A stretch of 64,000 nt of DNA, taken from positions 25,390,867-25,454,866 of the forward strand of contig CM044964.1 of assembly GCA_024516035.1 (NCBI GenBank). The letters are read 5' to 3'. Positions 1 to 10,519 of this stretch are shown here, piece by piece. Made by a program: the position numbers and the translations under genes. Source of the stretch: Bactericera cockerelli (taxonomy: Eukaryota > Arthropoda > Insecta > Hemiptera > Triozidae). Below the pieces are notes generated by a model, which searched no databases, was not told the origin of the DNA, and saw only the letters and a list, made by a program, of their open reading frames with translations. Each line of letters opens with the position of its first letter. The stretch's first letter is position 1.

Positions 1-1385
1 TTGAACAACGTCGACCCTGCTTGAGCGGGATAAGATAGAGTAAAAGAAGAAGAAGAATTGTATTTGTTTATTGTATTTATCAAAATATATATTTATTATA
101 AATACGTCAAGTGAGTCAGAATCCACAAAATTCTTATGTATAGTCCTTGACCGACTCCTGAATGAATATACAACGTCACAATGAGCAAATTTTTTCTCAT
201 TTTTTATCTCACCATTACCATCTCCTGTGTTATTCTTGCCCATAGTGTGAGGGTAGAATTCACGTAGTAACTTAGCCCAATGATCTTGAACCAGATACTT
301 TTCATTCATAAAATAAAGACGCAAAAAACAGCAATTTGAATAGTCTGTTATTATTATGAAACAAGTAGTCGCCGTTGCTGAGTGAGTTAGCGCGCTAGGC
401 ATTGCACGACGGTGACCTGGGTTCGATGCCCAGTGGGATAGGATTTTTTCTGTTCTGTACTTGGATGTTCGGGGTCCACTCATACCTCGTGAGGAAAAAT
501 GAGTAGCTGCTATGTTAGCAGCGACCGGTGGCGGAATTATAGGCAAAAATTAGATATTGGGATATTAAAGATATGGTAAAGTCCAAATAATTCTGCGCTA
601 CCCACTAAAATTGTGATATAATAACACAAAGAAATACACTTATTATTATTATTATTCTGAAACATATTCGACCATGTTTTATTTACGTAGGTACACAAGC
701 CGTATTTTTCTTTCTAACCAAAGTGGATGCAACTGGAATAAAATTAACTAAACTGGAAGCAAGTCATTTTTCTTTTGGAAGGGGAAATTTTTTCTCTTCC
801 TTCTTCCGATGGGTTAACCAAAATGGAAGTAGAAAATGCTTGCTTCCAGTTCTTTTATAGGTTAAGTCCATTGTTTATCTTCAAGAGTACCGAAACGCAT
901 TTTTCTTTTACGAATGTGGTGAAGTTGACCTTGGAATAAGATGGAAATATTTGGAAAAATCGAACCTGGAATTTTAGATACAATTTTAGTCAGTATTGTT
1001 ATTATTTTTATTTCTCTCTGTATTTAAGTAATTATTTGTTTTGTATATTATTGTGCGAACCATTGTAACAAATTTTCTAAAAAAAAATTAATCTAAATAT
1101 ACATAAATTCTATACAAAAAAAATTATCTACAGAATAGCGGTAAATTAGCGATTTAGAGAATGAAGCAATATTGTTCAACCTTTGAGGCTATAACAGTAC
1201 TTCTCCGGAGATAATAGCAAAGGCTAAAGGCCATCCCGATCCAGCGGAAACAAAGCAATTCTATCCTAACCATGGAAGATATTCTTATTCTCAAGATACT
1301 ATTAGTCCACCTAGCAGGCATGGCTGGTGCTAAGGAGCTGCAGAACCCTAAGACAAAACAAAGAATAGAATAGAATAGAATAGAA
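1..1385 (-). repeat. Inverted duplicate, left copy
   Basis: This segment matches 45852-47235 in reverse complement over its whole length, including a nested SINE-D, a (GAATA)n-like run at the right end and the tail of a SINE-C at the left end. The copies differ by scattered substitutions, about five in the 90 bases of the SINE-D head that I aligned by eye. Homology may continue leftward beyond the window, because the right copy carries on through a whole SINE-C. Shared nested insertions point to duplication of a locus rather than two independent insertions of one element. Confidence 0.9.
365..635 (+). mobile_element. SINE-D, tRNA-derived
   Basis: The head has a tRNA-like A-box region (gagtgagttagcgcgctagg) and B box (gggttcgatgccc). 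The body reads ...actcatacctcgtgaggaaa... and the tail has a cacaaagaaa motif followed by TTATT repeats. Other copies lie at 3427-3715, 37946-38235, 46610-46870 (minus) and 58428-58855 (split). Confidence 0.85.
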
Positions 1386-1625
1386 CTAGCGGGCTGTCGC
1401 CCGCTTTGCGGACCGAGGCATGGCCGTGAAAGTAAAAAAATCCTTTTTCGCCAATGGCAGGTGTTGTAGTGGGAGTTTCGTCTTATTGCACATCTAGACT
1501 ATAAGACAAAGCTACCACCCAAATTTCAGCTCGCTAGGTATTACGGTTTGGGCTGTAGAGCGATGATCAGTCAGTGAGTGGTCAGTCAGTCAGTGACTTT
1601 GACATTTATATATTAAGATAGAATA
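1386..1625 (+). mobile_element. LINE-like 3' fragment
   Basis: It begins with a short GC hairpin (gcgggctgtcgcccgc). It then has the 'caaatttcagctcgctaggtattacgg' type of sequence and a run of CAGT repeats, and ends in tttatatattaagata. This layout is typical of 3' ends of RTE-like non-LTR elements in arthropods. No coding part remains. Confidence 0.45.
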
Positions 1626-1847
1626 TACCTTGTTTGAATTATAGTTTGATCACTATTCAAATTTTATTTTAATGGCTATCTCAGTATTACGTATAATTAT
1701 CTAACTTTATTCATTTATATTCATTCTCCAAATATATTCACTTTCCAACATCCAACAATTCCTCCTGATCGCTCTCCATGCAAATAATTACTCATTTTTC
1801 CTCACGAGGCATGAGTGGACGCAGGACATCCATGTACATGCAGATGC

Positions 1848-2043
1848 AAGGGTTGGGTGGAAGAGATTGCCATAGGTAATAACCCCGCCCTTTAGTTAGG
1901 ACACATGTATAATATGTATTTTGTTTTTTTTTTTCTCTTGTTTATATTATTAATAATATTGTCAATTTTAATATTTAATTTTTACCATTTGTCTGTTTAC
2001 CTATATGTTCTACTAATAAAGAGTTTCTAAATAAATAAATAAA
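1848..2043 (+). mobile_element. LINE tail L, 3' end of a non-LTR retrotransposon
   Basis: Diagnostic segments are ggttgggtggaagagattgc, ccataggtaataaccccgcc and ctttagttaggacac, followed by an AT-rich 3' region and an (AAAT)n tail. Further copies lie at 18690-18850 (-), 21060-21245 (-), 31850-32045 (+), 40060-40215 (-), 51490-51700 (+), 58025-58145 (+), 58461-58596 (-) and 63195-63290 (-). All are 5' truncated, as expected of LINE insertions. Confidence 0.75.
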
Positions 2044-2127
2044 TCGCACCCAGGTCACGGTGCGTGCAAGCCAGGCCACTATACTCCACTCGACCACGGT
2101 AACTATTATGGCTTTTTTTTAAATGTA

Positions 2128-2300
2128 AGTGTGCCCCGGAACCGCTTTCGCATTACTTCAGCGCACTTTACCTTCACATCCATGCTATTCCGGAATCGGA
2201 AAATTTCGGACAGAAATTTCCGTTCCGGCCGGGATTCGAACCCGCAACCTCCGGGTCAGTAATGAATGCTCTTAACCACTGAGCCACGGAGGTCGGCTAA
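2128..2300 (-). mobile_element. SINE-G, tRNA-derived
   Basis: On the minus strand it reads a tRNA-like head (ccgtggctcagtggttaaga, then gggttcgaatcccgg), followed by a body with acggaaatttctg and gcgaaagcggttccggggca. The other copies are 6769-6825 (-), 9805-9945 (+) and 62880-63035 (-). Confidence 0.8.
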
Positions 2301-2518
2301 CTATTATGCCTACAATAATAATAACCACCGTCGTCGTTTGGCATTTTCACAATGCGAATGTTCAGAGTTCAGGCACGCACTTTGCCCAAGGCAATTCAGA
2401 GTTGTATTCAGATATAGGAGTTCCACGGCACAATGGCAGTACAATCAGACATGCGGGGTTTGAGCCCCGGTGGCATTCTGTGTTTTGTCGCCCTTTCAGT
2501 CCAATGGTTTATCTAATG

Positions 2519-2660
2519 GCCACTATAGCTTGATCGATAAGGCAGTGGACTTGTAACCTGGAGGTCGGTGGTTCAAGTCCCGGATTCAGCGTAGATTTAG
2601 TAAAGTGAGTTTGAGTAGTTGTGATATCACGAAAGTGATTAACACAAATAATGATAACTA
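2519..2660 (+). mobile_element. SINE-A, tRNA-derived (Thr-like anticodon)
   Basis: This is the most abundant family in the window. The head is tRNA-like: tagcttgatcgataaggc, an anticodon loop ttgtaac (TGT, Thr-like) and the B box ggttcaagtcc. The tail reads gtagatttagtaaag, gagtttgagtag and tgatatcacgaaagtgatta, and ends with acacaaat(a)atgataac. Length is about 140 bp. It is not a functional tRNA: the acceptor stem does not close, and many diverged copies exist. Confidence 0.85.
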
Positions 2661-3204
2661 CTACTACTACTAATGGCCACTATATTGTGATACTTTACTT
2701 TCCGTGTCCATGTGTGATGTCATGGTGTTGGAAGAATTGACATGAACCCTTTGGACACCCAGAACCGGGGCGTCTGGGCTCCTTTCGTGTCCAGTGTGTA
2801 GTTTATAGTTTGAAATGATGCAATTAAAACTAATAATTTTAGTTTTAAAAGGGACAAGGACTCTAAATGTTACAAACCTCTCTTTAAAGAAAAATTCATT
2901 AAAAAAAAATATAATTATATATCTTAAACTTTGATAGGTGATTAATGCAATATTGTGGTTAATGTCCTATTGCAAACAATAGTATTCTGGTTGCTGCTGT
3001 AATTATGTGTTAAGATCAATTGCCTTAAACGCTCACTGGAAGAAAAACATACTCTTGATGTAACTCAAATTAATGAGGAATAAATGCAGAAATGCAGCAG
3101 CTGTGATGGGCACAGTGCCTCGTTCCTCAGACTTGGAAGGCATTTTTTATATTTTATAAAAAATGTTAAAAACATTTTTTGTTATCCAAGAGTGTACATT
3201 GTGT

Positions 3205-3318
3205 AAGTAATTAATGAGGAAAATTCCATGCACTGGGTGGGATTCGAACCAACGGATCCCTACGCTACCTGGATTACCAGACTAGCGTGTTAACCACTTA
3301 CGACTACCAGTGCACTGT
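3205..3318 (-). mobile_element. SINE-E head, tRNA-derived (Leu-like)
   Basis: On the minus strand the head reads cactggtagt...ggttaa, anticodon region ctggtaatccag and B box ggttcgaatccca. It is followed by the tail start cctcattaatt. The rest of the usual tail (ctctgagggttaggtggtag) is missing here. Confidence 0.75.
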
Positions 3319-3426
3319 CATACCTTCCGATACAAAACGTCCGTTGTTTCCTGTGCCTACACAAATATCCAATGTATTAGTTATATTCATAATTATATAA
3401 ATCTATGTATAATAATATAAATCCCA

Positions 3427-3715
3427 CTGTGACAGAGCGAGTTAGCGCGCTAGGCATTGCACACATGGTGACCTGGGTTCGATTCCCAGCGGGGGAGGAT
3501 TTTTTCTGCTCTGTACTTGGATGTTTGGGGTCCACTCATACCTCGTGAGGAAAAATGAGTAGCTGCTTTAATGTGAAGCAGCGACCAGTGGCAGAATCTT
3601 AGGCAAAAAAATAACACCTACAAGATATTGTAAAGTAAAGTGGTAAAGTCCTATGATTCTGCGCTACCCACTAAAATTGTGACATAATAACACAAAGAAA
3701 AAGCATTATTATAAT
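3427..3715 (+). mobile_element. SINE-D
   Basis: A full-length copy, from gtgacagagcgagttagcgc through gggttcgattccc to the acataataacacaaagaaa end and a short TTAT tail. It is nearly identical to 37946-38235, so both are recent insertions. Confidence 0.88.
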
Positions 3716-3899
3716 ATAAATCCCGGTAACAAAAGGGTCTCACCGCACCATTGACCGATATTCGATTCCCCCAAGCGGCGAGGAATAAACAAAGTCCCAC
3801 CATTGTTGTGCGTCTACTATTTTGTGGAGCTCTGGAAGTGAGGAATTCCTTTCTGTGCAACTCTCTGGGTCGTGGATACTGCTGTGCTCAAGTTATTGG

Positions 3900-4063
3900 G
3901 GCAGATACTAGGCTGACGGCGATCAGCAGTTATTTCTCAGCCAGTTGGTTCTGTGCAGAAAGCAGTTATATCTGTCGCCAGTTTGCCAGTTATTCCTCAG
4001 CCAGTTGGTTCTATGCAGAAAGCTGTTATATCTGTTGCCAATTTCATCTGTTCAACAGTCTCT
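3900..4063. repeat. Local direct repeats
   Basis: The phrase cagttat-ctcagccagttggttctgtgcagaaag-gttatatctgt occurs twice in tandem (about 3931-3972 and 3991-4033). Related pieces with 'gttatatctgttggcag' recur at 4447-4560 and 5678-5700. This looks like one decayed local repeat broken up by SINE insertions. Confidence 0.6.
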
Positions 4064-4262
4064 CCCGGTAGCTCAGTGGTAAAGGTGGCACTCTGCGAAT
4101 CCAGAGGTTCCAGAGGTTGTGGGTTCGAAACCCAGTCGGGCCATGACAAGTTATATCCTCCCATTTGGGATTTTTACCACATAATAATATGTCTTGGGCT
4201 TACTGTTGGAACAATGGGACTTTAATAGTCCTTATCGGGCAGTAAGATATTATTATTATTAT
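4064..4262 (+). mobile_element. SINE-B, tRNA-derived
   Basis: The head is cccggtagctcagtggtaaa, with B box gggttcgaaaccc. The body reads tgggatttttaccacataat and gtcttgggcttactg, and the tail is ATT repeats. Other copies: 5935-6138 (-), 11683-12115 (+, interrupted), 14299-14508 (-), 15952-16125 (+), 29540-29685 (+), 51776-51975 (-), 53030-53243 (+) and 58862-59090 (-). Confidence 0.88.
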
Positions 4263-4295
4263 TAATTAACAGTATAAGTTGTTATTTCTGATCAC

Positions 4296-4443
4296 CGACC
4301 TCAGTAGCTTGATCGACAAGGCAGCGGACTTGTAACCTGGAGGTCGGTGGTTCAAGTCCCAGTTTCAGCGTAGATTTAGTAAAGCTTATAGATTGAGTAG
4401 TTCTGATATCACGAAAGTGATTAACACAAATATGATAACTTTT
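4296..4443 (+). mobile_element. SINE-A
   Basis: A full-length copy starting at accgacctcagtagcttgat and ending acacaaatatgataac. It was inserted just downstream of SINE-B. Confidence 0.85.
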
Positions 4444-4564
4444 AACTTTATTTATATCTGTTGGCAGTATTTTCTGTTCAACGGTATTAGCAGTTATATC
4501 TGATGTTCAACAGCACTAGTAGTTAAATCTGTTGGCAGTATTTTCTGTTCAATGCTATTGGCAA

Positions 4565-4948
4565 ATGGGTAAATCCCTAGTGTGGGATTTCACCTGCAGT
4601 GATACATTTGCACCATCTTATTTGAATCAAACTGCGAAAGATGCTGGCGCCGCTGCAGAAATGGCTGTCCAAATAAAACATACAAAGTATGCAGACATAA
4701 AGGCAAGAGGGTTTGATTTAGTTGTGATGGCTGTTGAGACGATGGGAGTTTGGTGTAAGGAAGGAAAATAATGGATAAGGACAATTGGGAAGAAAATGAT
4801 TGATAAAACTGGAGACCCAAGATCAAAGAACTATTTAACAGAGAAAATAAGTTTGGCGATTCAGAGGGGCAATGCTGCCAGTGTGTTGTCAGCATTGCCT
4901 TCTGAAGAAATGAGTGCATTGTTTTATTTATACAATGAAAAGAAATAA
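4565..4948 (+). pseudogene. Retroelement-associated protein remnant
   Basis: The plus frame reads MGKSLVWDFTCSDTFAPSYL and later KYADIKARGFDLVVMAVETM. It has one in-frame TAA (4769-4771), then continues in the same frame as KTGDPRSKNYL...SLAIQRGNAASVL to a TAA at 4946-4948. The pattern 'WD.TC.DT.APS' followed by 'TGD.R...YL...S.A.QRGNA.S' is one I associate with the C-terminal part of reverse-transcriptase-related proteins repeated in many invertebrate genomes. The upstream polymerase part is absent. The fragment is about 127 codons and non-functional because of the stop and the lost N-terminus. Assignment rests on remembered similarity, not on a search. Confidence 0.6.
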
Positions 4949-5011
4949 AAATTTAAAAAAATTAGCACTTATATTTGTTGGTAGGTACCTATACTCGTAT
5001 CTGTTGGAAAT

Positions 5012-5335
5012 TAAGTAGTCACCGTGGCCAATGACCCCGTCCCCGGTCGGAGCAGATTTTTCACACAGAAAATTCTGTTCCCTCCTTACATGTGAGGCTG
5101 GCATTTCCGGCCCTACCCAGGCTGGGTGAGGTTAATTTCGGTAGGTGGTACGATTCCCAGCGCATGGAAGGTAAAACCACCGTCCAATCCAGGACGTTAA
5201 ATCAAATAAAATCGTTGGCGTTATAGGAAATGCATCCGGCCGTAAAAAATGTGCCAAAACCAACCAAGCTCAACCATGAGGTTGAACAACGTCGACCCTG
5301 CTCAAGCGGGAAAAGACAGAGCAAAAGAAGAAGAT
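5012..5335 (+). mobile_element. SINE-C, tRNA-derived, long body
   Basis: The head is decayed (cgtggccaatgac, ccggtcggagcagattttt). The body has conserved blocks: gtgaggctggcatttccggc, ccaggctgggtgaggttaat, cgattcccagcg-atgga and caggacgttaaa. The 3' end is caaccatgaggttgaacaac, followed by cgtcgaccctgctcaagcgg and an AAGAAG tail. The full element is about 320 bp. Its central blocks recur in the 5S-derived SINE (see 57320-57570). Confidence 0.85.
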
Positions 5336-5934
5336 ATTATACAAAAATATGATTTTTTTTTGTTGGTTAAGTTCACGGAGAAATTACTCCATTTTTATGA
5401 TTAATATTAGGTATTGAAAAAAAAAAAAATCCTAAAAAACTTAAAAATACATAAATGAGCTTACTCAATAATAAAATTGAATGTGTCAATCAAATCGCTC
5501 TCTGTGCAGAGGAAGATGGCCCGCATCGCTAATGATGTTCCCAAGATGTTCTATAAACAAATAAACAAAAATTATCAATAATTCTGCGCTATCCACTAAA
5601 ATTGTGATATGATAACACAAAGAACACAGGTTTATTTTTACAAGCTGGCGTTTATTTCCAATGGTATAAACTATTAGAAACAGTTATATCTTTTGGCAGT
5701 CGATTGCCACCGGTACACCGGTGAAACAACTTCGCTCTTTTGACCGCTTGAACTTATGACCGCGATTCGATGCCTGGTAAGCTATTATTTTCCTGCTTTG
5801 TGAGTCTGACTGTTCGTTTTCCTGTGTGGTGAATTTTTAATTAATTGAACATTGTGTAGTTTCTATCAGGTTATTGTTTTTAGAGTCTATTTTAGTTGGT
5901 AGCAATGGGCCAGCGCTATAATTTTTATTAGTTA

Positions 5935-6138
5935 ATAATAATAATAATATCGTCTTATTTATACTGCCCGATTAGGAATATTAAAGTCCCATTATTGCAG
6001 CAGTAAGCCCAAGACATACTGTGGTAAAAATCCCAATTGGGAGGATAACATGTCATTTCCCAGCTGGGTTTCAAACCCACGACCTCTGGAGTCTTTGGAT
6101 TCACAGAGTGTCGCCTTTACCACTGAGTTACCGGGATA
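5935..6138 (-). mobile_element. SINE-B
   Basis: A full-length minus-strand copy, with its ATT tail at the left end and the head (acccagctgggaaatg region, B box) at the right. Confidence 0.85.
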
Positions 6139-6154
6139 GACTTAGCCTTTCTGT

Positions 6155-6345
6155 AGAACCTCTGGCCCTACCCAGGCTAGGTGAGGTTAATGTTGGTATC
6201 TGGTATGATTCCCAGCGAATGGAGGGTAACACCCCTGTCCTGATCAGGACGTTAAAACCAAGTGAAACGTTGGCGTTAGCCATAGAAACCTGCGCCAACC
6301 TATCAACCTCAACCATAAGGTTGAACAATGCAACCTAAGCTAAGC
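6155..6345 (+). mobile_element. SINE-C, 5' truncated
   Basis: This keeps only the central and 3' blocks (ctctggccctacccaggcta, ggtgaggttaatgttggtat, aaccataaggttgaac). It abuts the SINE-B head. Confidence 0.7.
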
Positions 6346-6410
6346 TAATAGCTAATATGGGATAAAGGCAAGGGAGATATACATTTCTGTAGAATGTAGA
6401 TAATTAACTG

Positions 6411-6491
6411 AAGCTAGACGAGAGACGGGCTTGAGCCAACGACTTGTAGATTGCAAGTCCACCGCCTTAACTAATGAGACACCGAGGTCCG
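6411..6491 (-). mobile_element. Diverged SINE-A head
   Basis: The minus strand resembles the SINE-A tRNA-like part (cgaggtcc-type end, aagtccaccgcctta), but with an altered anticodon region. No tail is visible. Confidence 0.45.
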
Positions 6492-6522
6492 AGCTTGGTG
6501 AACCAGTTGAAACTTGTTTTTT

Positions 6523-6768
6523 TGGTTTTCACGTTGCTTTCAAGTACATGGTCTATGTTCATATATTATCGCGACGGTCGATCTACCCACCATTCTCTGG
6601 GCACATAACCCAGCTACTCAAATGATCCTCTTCCAGCCTGAGTGGGGCCGGGAATAGCAAGCAGAAAATGGACTGCTCTGATGACTAATGGATGGATTTG
6701 AAACCAGAACGGTCACCGATCCATGTCCTCAGCACACTGGACGTTGCTTAACTTCAGTAATTGGATGA
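6523..6768 (-). mobile_element. 5S-derived SINE (family H), diverged
   Basis: On the minus strand a 5S-rRNA-like head is still visible (gttaagcaacgtccagtgtg, then ggatcggtgacc). The shared body follows (cccggccccactcaggctgg), ending in the ttgaaagcaacgtgaaaac region. It runs directly into a SINE-G head at 6769, giving a fused appearance. Confidence 0.6.
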
Positions 6769-6825
6769 GATTCGAACCCGCAACCTCCGGGTCAGTAATC
6801 ACTGAGCCACGGAGGTCGGCTATAG
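6769..6825 (-). mobile_element. SINE-G head fragment
   Basis: Contains gattcgaacccgcaacctcc and gagccacggaggtcggct in reverse orientation. The body and tail are missing. Confidence 0.65.
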
Positions 6826-7302
6826 TTAACGTCCACACATAATTCTTCAAAAAGATGTACCGATACCTGCTTGGTTTTTTTTAGTTCAAAATACAGAAAT
6901 AAATATAACTCCAGAATACTCATTAATACTCCGCGACCTTTGAATTGACCTGATTTTTATTTATTTTATTATTAGATTCGAGTACTTTTACCTATGTCTT
7001 CCTACCTTTGCAGATTTCAGGAATGCAATGGCAACGAATAAAAAAACTACACAAAAGCCTATTTTTTAGTGTTGCAAAAATAAATCAAGGCCAATATACG
7101 AGACGCTAAATTGGTTTATCCTTGAGCACTTGTGATGGGCTTACAAAAGATTCACAAAAACCGGTAATGGGCCCAGTGTGTGAATGACGAGGAGATTAAA
7201 AAAAATTGACCGTGGGTCCCGAAATCCATGGGTGCCCGCTTGGTTGTTAATTGGTTTTTTTTTTTTGCACGGATGAAAAATAAGAAATTGTTTTTTAAGC
7301 AC

Positions 7303-7394
<92 letters not shown>
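7303..7394. repeat. (GA)n microsatellite
   Basis: About 92 bases of nearly pure GA dinucleotides with rare T or A interruptions. Confidence 0.97.
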
Positions 7395-7536
7395 AGTAGA
7401 AGAAATCAAGAGCTCGTAAAGTACTGTGCAATGTCCTGTCGGAGCGGCATGCAAAACCAAGTGGTTACCAAATTTATTGTGATTGGGTGAGAAAGACTTT
7501 TCAAAGAATGCTGTAGTAATAAGTTATCATATTTGA

Positions 7537-7664
7537 ATTAATCACTTTCGTGATATCACAACTACTCAAACTCGCTTTCTAAATCTACCTGAAACCGGGA
7601 TTTGAACCACCGACCTCCAGGTTACAAGTACGCCGCCTTATCGATCAAGCTACTGAGGTCGGTT
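7537..7664 (-). mobile_element. SINE-A
   Basis: A near full-length minus copy, from aatcactttcgtgatatcac to aagctactgaggtcgg. Confidence 0.85.
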
Positions 7665-7718
7665 GCTGTAGTAATAATAAAACGCTTTATTTATGCTGCC
7701 CAATTAGTACTGAGTCCC

Positions 7719-7835
7719 GACCGACCTCAGTAGCTTGATTTTTTTTTTTTTTTTTTTTTTCTTGTCCCTATGTAAATAAGACTTGATTGATAAGTCGGCG
7801 GACTTGTAATCTGGAAGTCGGTGGTTCAAGTATCA
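7719..7835 (+). mobile_element. SINE-A, interrupted
   Basis: The head accgacctcagtagcttgat is broken by a T run of about 22 and short unrelated sequence (7740-7785). The element then resumes at gattgataagtcggcggact and loses its tail. Confidence 0.65.
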
Positions 7836-8008
7836 AATACGACCGATTTTTGGTAAGGCCAGTTTCAGAGATTTTCTAAAATTTAGGTGGTTATTTAATA
7901 GATTACCTACTCCAGTCCCAACCAAGGTATCCACTTCTTGTCAATGCCAGATTGCCACTGTTTGTCGGGTCCTTAGTAGAATATCTTTGAGTTAGTGACG
8001 ACATTTGA

Positions 8009-8765
8009 ATACGAGGCTACGTATGAGTTCGGTGCGGAAAATAAAAAAATGTATGAGTTCGGTGCCGCCTAAAAAAGGTCATGTATGAATTCGGTGCCGC
8101 CTAAAAAAGGTCATGTATGAATTCGGTGCCCTGGTACTTGCCCTGATGATCAGGTAATTATAGTATTTTTTTCCTTATAGGCATGGCCTTCAATTAATAA
8201 ACCGAGGCATGGCCTTCATTGTATTTTACCTAACCCTACTATATAAACCCAAGGCATGGCCTTCATTGTATTTTACCTAACCCTACTATAAACCCAAGGC
8301 ATGGCCTTCATTGTATTTTACCTAACCCTACTATAAACCCAAGGCATGGCCTTCATTGTATTTTACCTAACCCTACTATAAACCCAAGGCATTGCCTTCA
8401 TTGTATTTTACCTAACCCTACTATAAACCCAAGGCATGGCCTTCATTGTATTTTACCTAACCCTACTATAAACCTAAGGCATGGCCTTCATTGTATTTTA
8501 CCTAACCCTACTATTAACCCTAGGCATGGCCTTCAAGGAGGAAATGGACATCAGCCTTGCTGAATGTAACTGTCTACAACATAATCTACTAACTTAATAA
8601 CAGCAGGATGACTGTTAACAAGCAATAGAGTACATTATAAAAAAACAATCAATTTATAAGTCATTAGGACCGCACCGAACTCATACATCACCTTTTTTCG
8701 GCGGCACCGAATTCATACATGCGAAAAAGGTGCGGGTAATCTTCGCACCGAACTCACCTATTGCC
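8009..8765. mobile_element. Element with inverted flanks and 45-bp core satellite
   Basis: At the left, 8009-8130 holds three copies of a block built on atgtatgaattcggtgccgc. At the right, 8668-8756 holds the reverse complement (gcggcaccgaattcatacat). Between them, 8181-8535 is a tandem array of about eight 45-bp units (gcatggccttcattgtattt, tacctaaccctactataaac). Inverted flanks around a tandem core resemble non-autonomous DNA elements with internal minisatellites. A diverged relative is at 33565-33660. No coding capacity is seen. Confidence 0.65.
8181..8535. repeat. 45-bp minisatellite, about 8 units
   Basis: Units are almost identical, with occasional single changes such as catggcc/cattgcc and an extra TATA in one unit. 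Each holds one CCTAACCC, which resembles the insect telomere motif only by chance (one per 45 bp). Confidence 0.93.
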
Positions 8766-8769
8766 GAAT

Positions 8770-8855
8770 ACGACTCTGAGGGTTAGGTGGTAGAAAATGC
8801 TTTGAGCAATATTAACCACGCCTGGTGGTTACCATCCACTATAGAGTATTATTAA
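8770..8855 (+). mobile_element. SINE-E tail fragment
   Basis: Contains gactctgagggttaggtggt, aaaatgctttgagcaat and a ggtggttaccatccactata end. Confidence 0.6.
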
Positions 8856-9059
8856 TATCTTAATCATCAAGAGAACATGGGTTCGATTCTTAATATGACC
8901 AAATATTTCTAACCGATGACTTTTTTGGCTAACATTCTTAGAATTATATTTGTGTTGATGTCTTCAATATTATTACATTTTGTTCTGAGCTTCTAGATTT
9001 TAAACGCTATGAATAGATAATTTCCAACTGTTCCCTAAAACTCAAGTGTTACAAACAAA

Positions 9060-9180
9060 GTTATGTTAATCACTTTCGTGATAAAACTACTCAAACTCTA
9101 ATAGCTGCCAAATTTTTACCGAAATTAGGATCTCCAGGTTACAAGTCCGCCGCCTCATCTATCAAGGTACCGAGGTCAGT
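9060..9180 (-). mobile_element. SINE-A, diverged
   Basis: A minus-strand copy: gttaatcactttcgtgataa at the left and tctatcaaggtaccgaggtc at the right. Confidence 0.7.
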
Positions 9181-9310
9181 AATGTACATATCTTAGGTAT
9201 ATTATAGGTGCCTAATTATTACAAAAATTCAAAGAAAAAAAGAACTCTAACAAACCTAAATCATAATTTAGTCACTTGCCTCAAATTAACAATATTTTTC
9301 TGCCCACATC

Positions 9311-9436
9311 AACCGACCTCAGTAGCTTGATCGATAAGGCGGCGGACTTGTAACCTGGAGGTCGGTGGTTCAAGTCCGTTCAGGTTTCAGCGTAGATTTA
9401 GTTGTGATATCACAAAAGTAATTTACACAAATTTAA
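9311..9436 (+). mobile_element. SINE-A
   Basis: Intact tRNA-like head with a 7-base insertion after the B box. The central tail is shortened. Confidence 0.8.
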
Positions 9437-9540
9437 AAAAAAAAAAAATATAGGTATATATTTTTCATCGTATTTTTTTACGATAATCTTCAATAATATT
9501 CTCTTTTCATTCGAAAATCGCGTTCGTCGTTCATCTGTCT

Positions 9541-9566
9541 TTCTCGCGAAATCTCGCGAGATGTTC
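9541..9566. promoter_or_regulatory. TCTCGCGA palindrome pair
   Basis: The sequence ttctcgcgaaatctcgcgag holds two overlapping CTCGCGA elements, including a TCTCGCGAGA decamer (9552-9561). That decamer is known from vertebrate and fly promoters. It opens a locally GC-rich stretch (9541-9775) with no recognised gene. Confidence 0.35.
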
Positions 9567-9804
9567 GCGTCTCTCGTGAATGAATGGTTGGTTCGGAGAC
9601 CGGTGGCATCCCCTGGGTTCAGACCTGGGGAGGGGAAGCAATCACCAGCTGATCGGTGGAGTGGTGGGAGGCTCTGGAATGGAGTTGCGCGGTGGAGGGG
9701 ATACGACGGTCTAGATGTGGATACCTGGGCGGCGGCTCTTCACATTGAACACAGGGGGGAAGTAGGATGACGGTCCAAAGTTTCAAAAATTGAGTTAGAC
9801 ACGT

Positions 9805-9945
9805 TGGTTACTGACCCGGAGGTTGCGGGTTCGAATCCCGGCCGGAGCGGAAATTTCTGACCGAAATTTTCCGTTTCCGGAATGGCATGAATGTAAAGGT
9901 AAAGTGCCCTGAAGTAATGCGAAAGCGGTTCCGGGGCACACTTAC
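9805..9945 (+). mobile_element. SINE-G
   Basis: Contains tactgacccggaggttgcgg, the B box gttcgaatccc and the gcgaaagcggttccggggca tail, then A-rich sequence. Confidence 0.8.
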
Positions 9946-9982
9946 CTTAAAAAAAAATAAAAATAATAATAAACATTAGGTG

Positions 9983-10118
9983 ATAATATTTTTTTTGCTC
10001 CGATTTCAATATTTTTAGACACGGGATTAGAGGTGTTTGATACTGTAAAAATATGTAGACACGTTAAAAAAACGTCCAGAAATATGAAACATATTGAAAT
10101 CGGAGCAAAAAATATTAT
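9983..10118. mobile_element. Small MITE with about 28-bp inverted repeats
   Basis: The left end reads ataatatttt...gctccgatttcaatat. The right end, 10091-10118, reads atattgaaatcggagcaaaa. The element is about 136 bp and flanked by AT-rich DNA. Related half-elements with aaatcggagcaaaaatatta lie near 16770 and 26545. Confidence 0.75.
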
Positions 10119-10519
10119 TATTATTATTTTTTTTTTTTTTTCGTAAACATTTTGGCCTTCTATTAAAAACAATCAATTTTTCTCCTTTCATCTTCTTATT
10201 GAGCTTGTCCTTGAAACGCCTTCTTTGGATGTCTTCCTAGAATTTTGAGTTGAAATTTTGATGCTCAAAATTTTAAAATTCTAGCAGGACTTTATGCAGC
10301 CATACCATACCAAAAAAAGAAATTATTTTTTACAAATACCCAACACAATACTTCCGATTTCTAATATTAGAAATTTCTTGGAAGTAATATGGAATAAAGT
10401 TGAGCGTGAGTAGATATTTACGTTTTTAAAATGTGCGTAAAGGGAAGAAAGACGAGAGTTACATCGCTTTTAGGAAAGAAAGATGATAGTCCATGATCTT
10501 GAAAGATGAAAGTCTAGAA

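Noticed and set aside
7141..7460. Serine/leucine-rich frames on the minus strand
   Set aside because: Translation of the (GA)n microsatellite.
8181..8535. Telomere-like (CCTAA)n sequence
   Set aside because: Only one CCTAACC per 45-bp unit, so it is a minisatellite, not a telomeric array.
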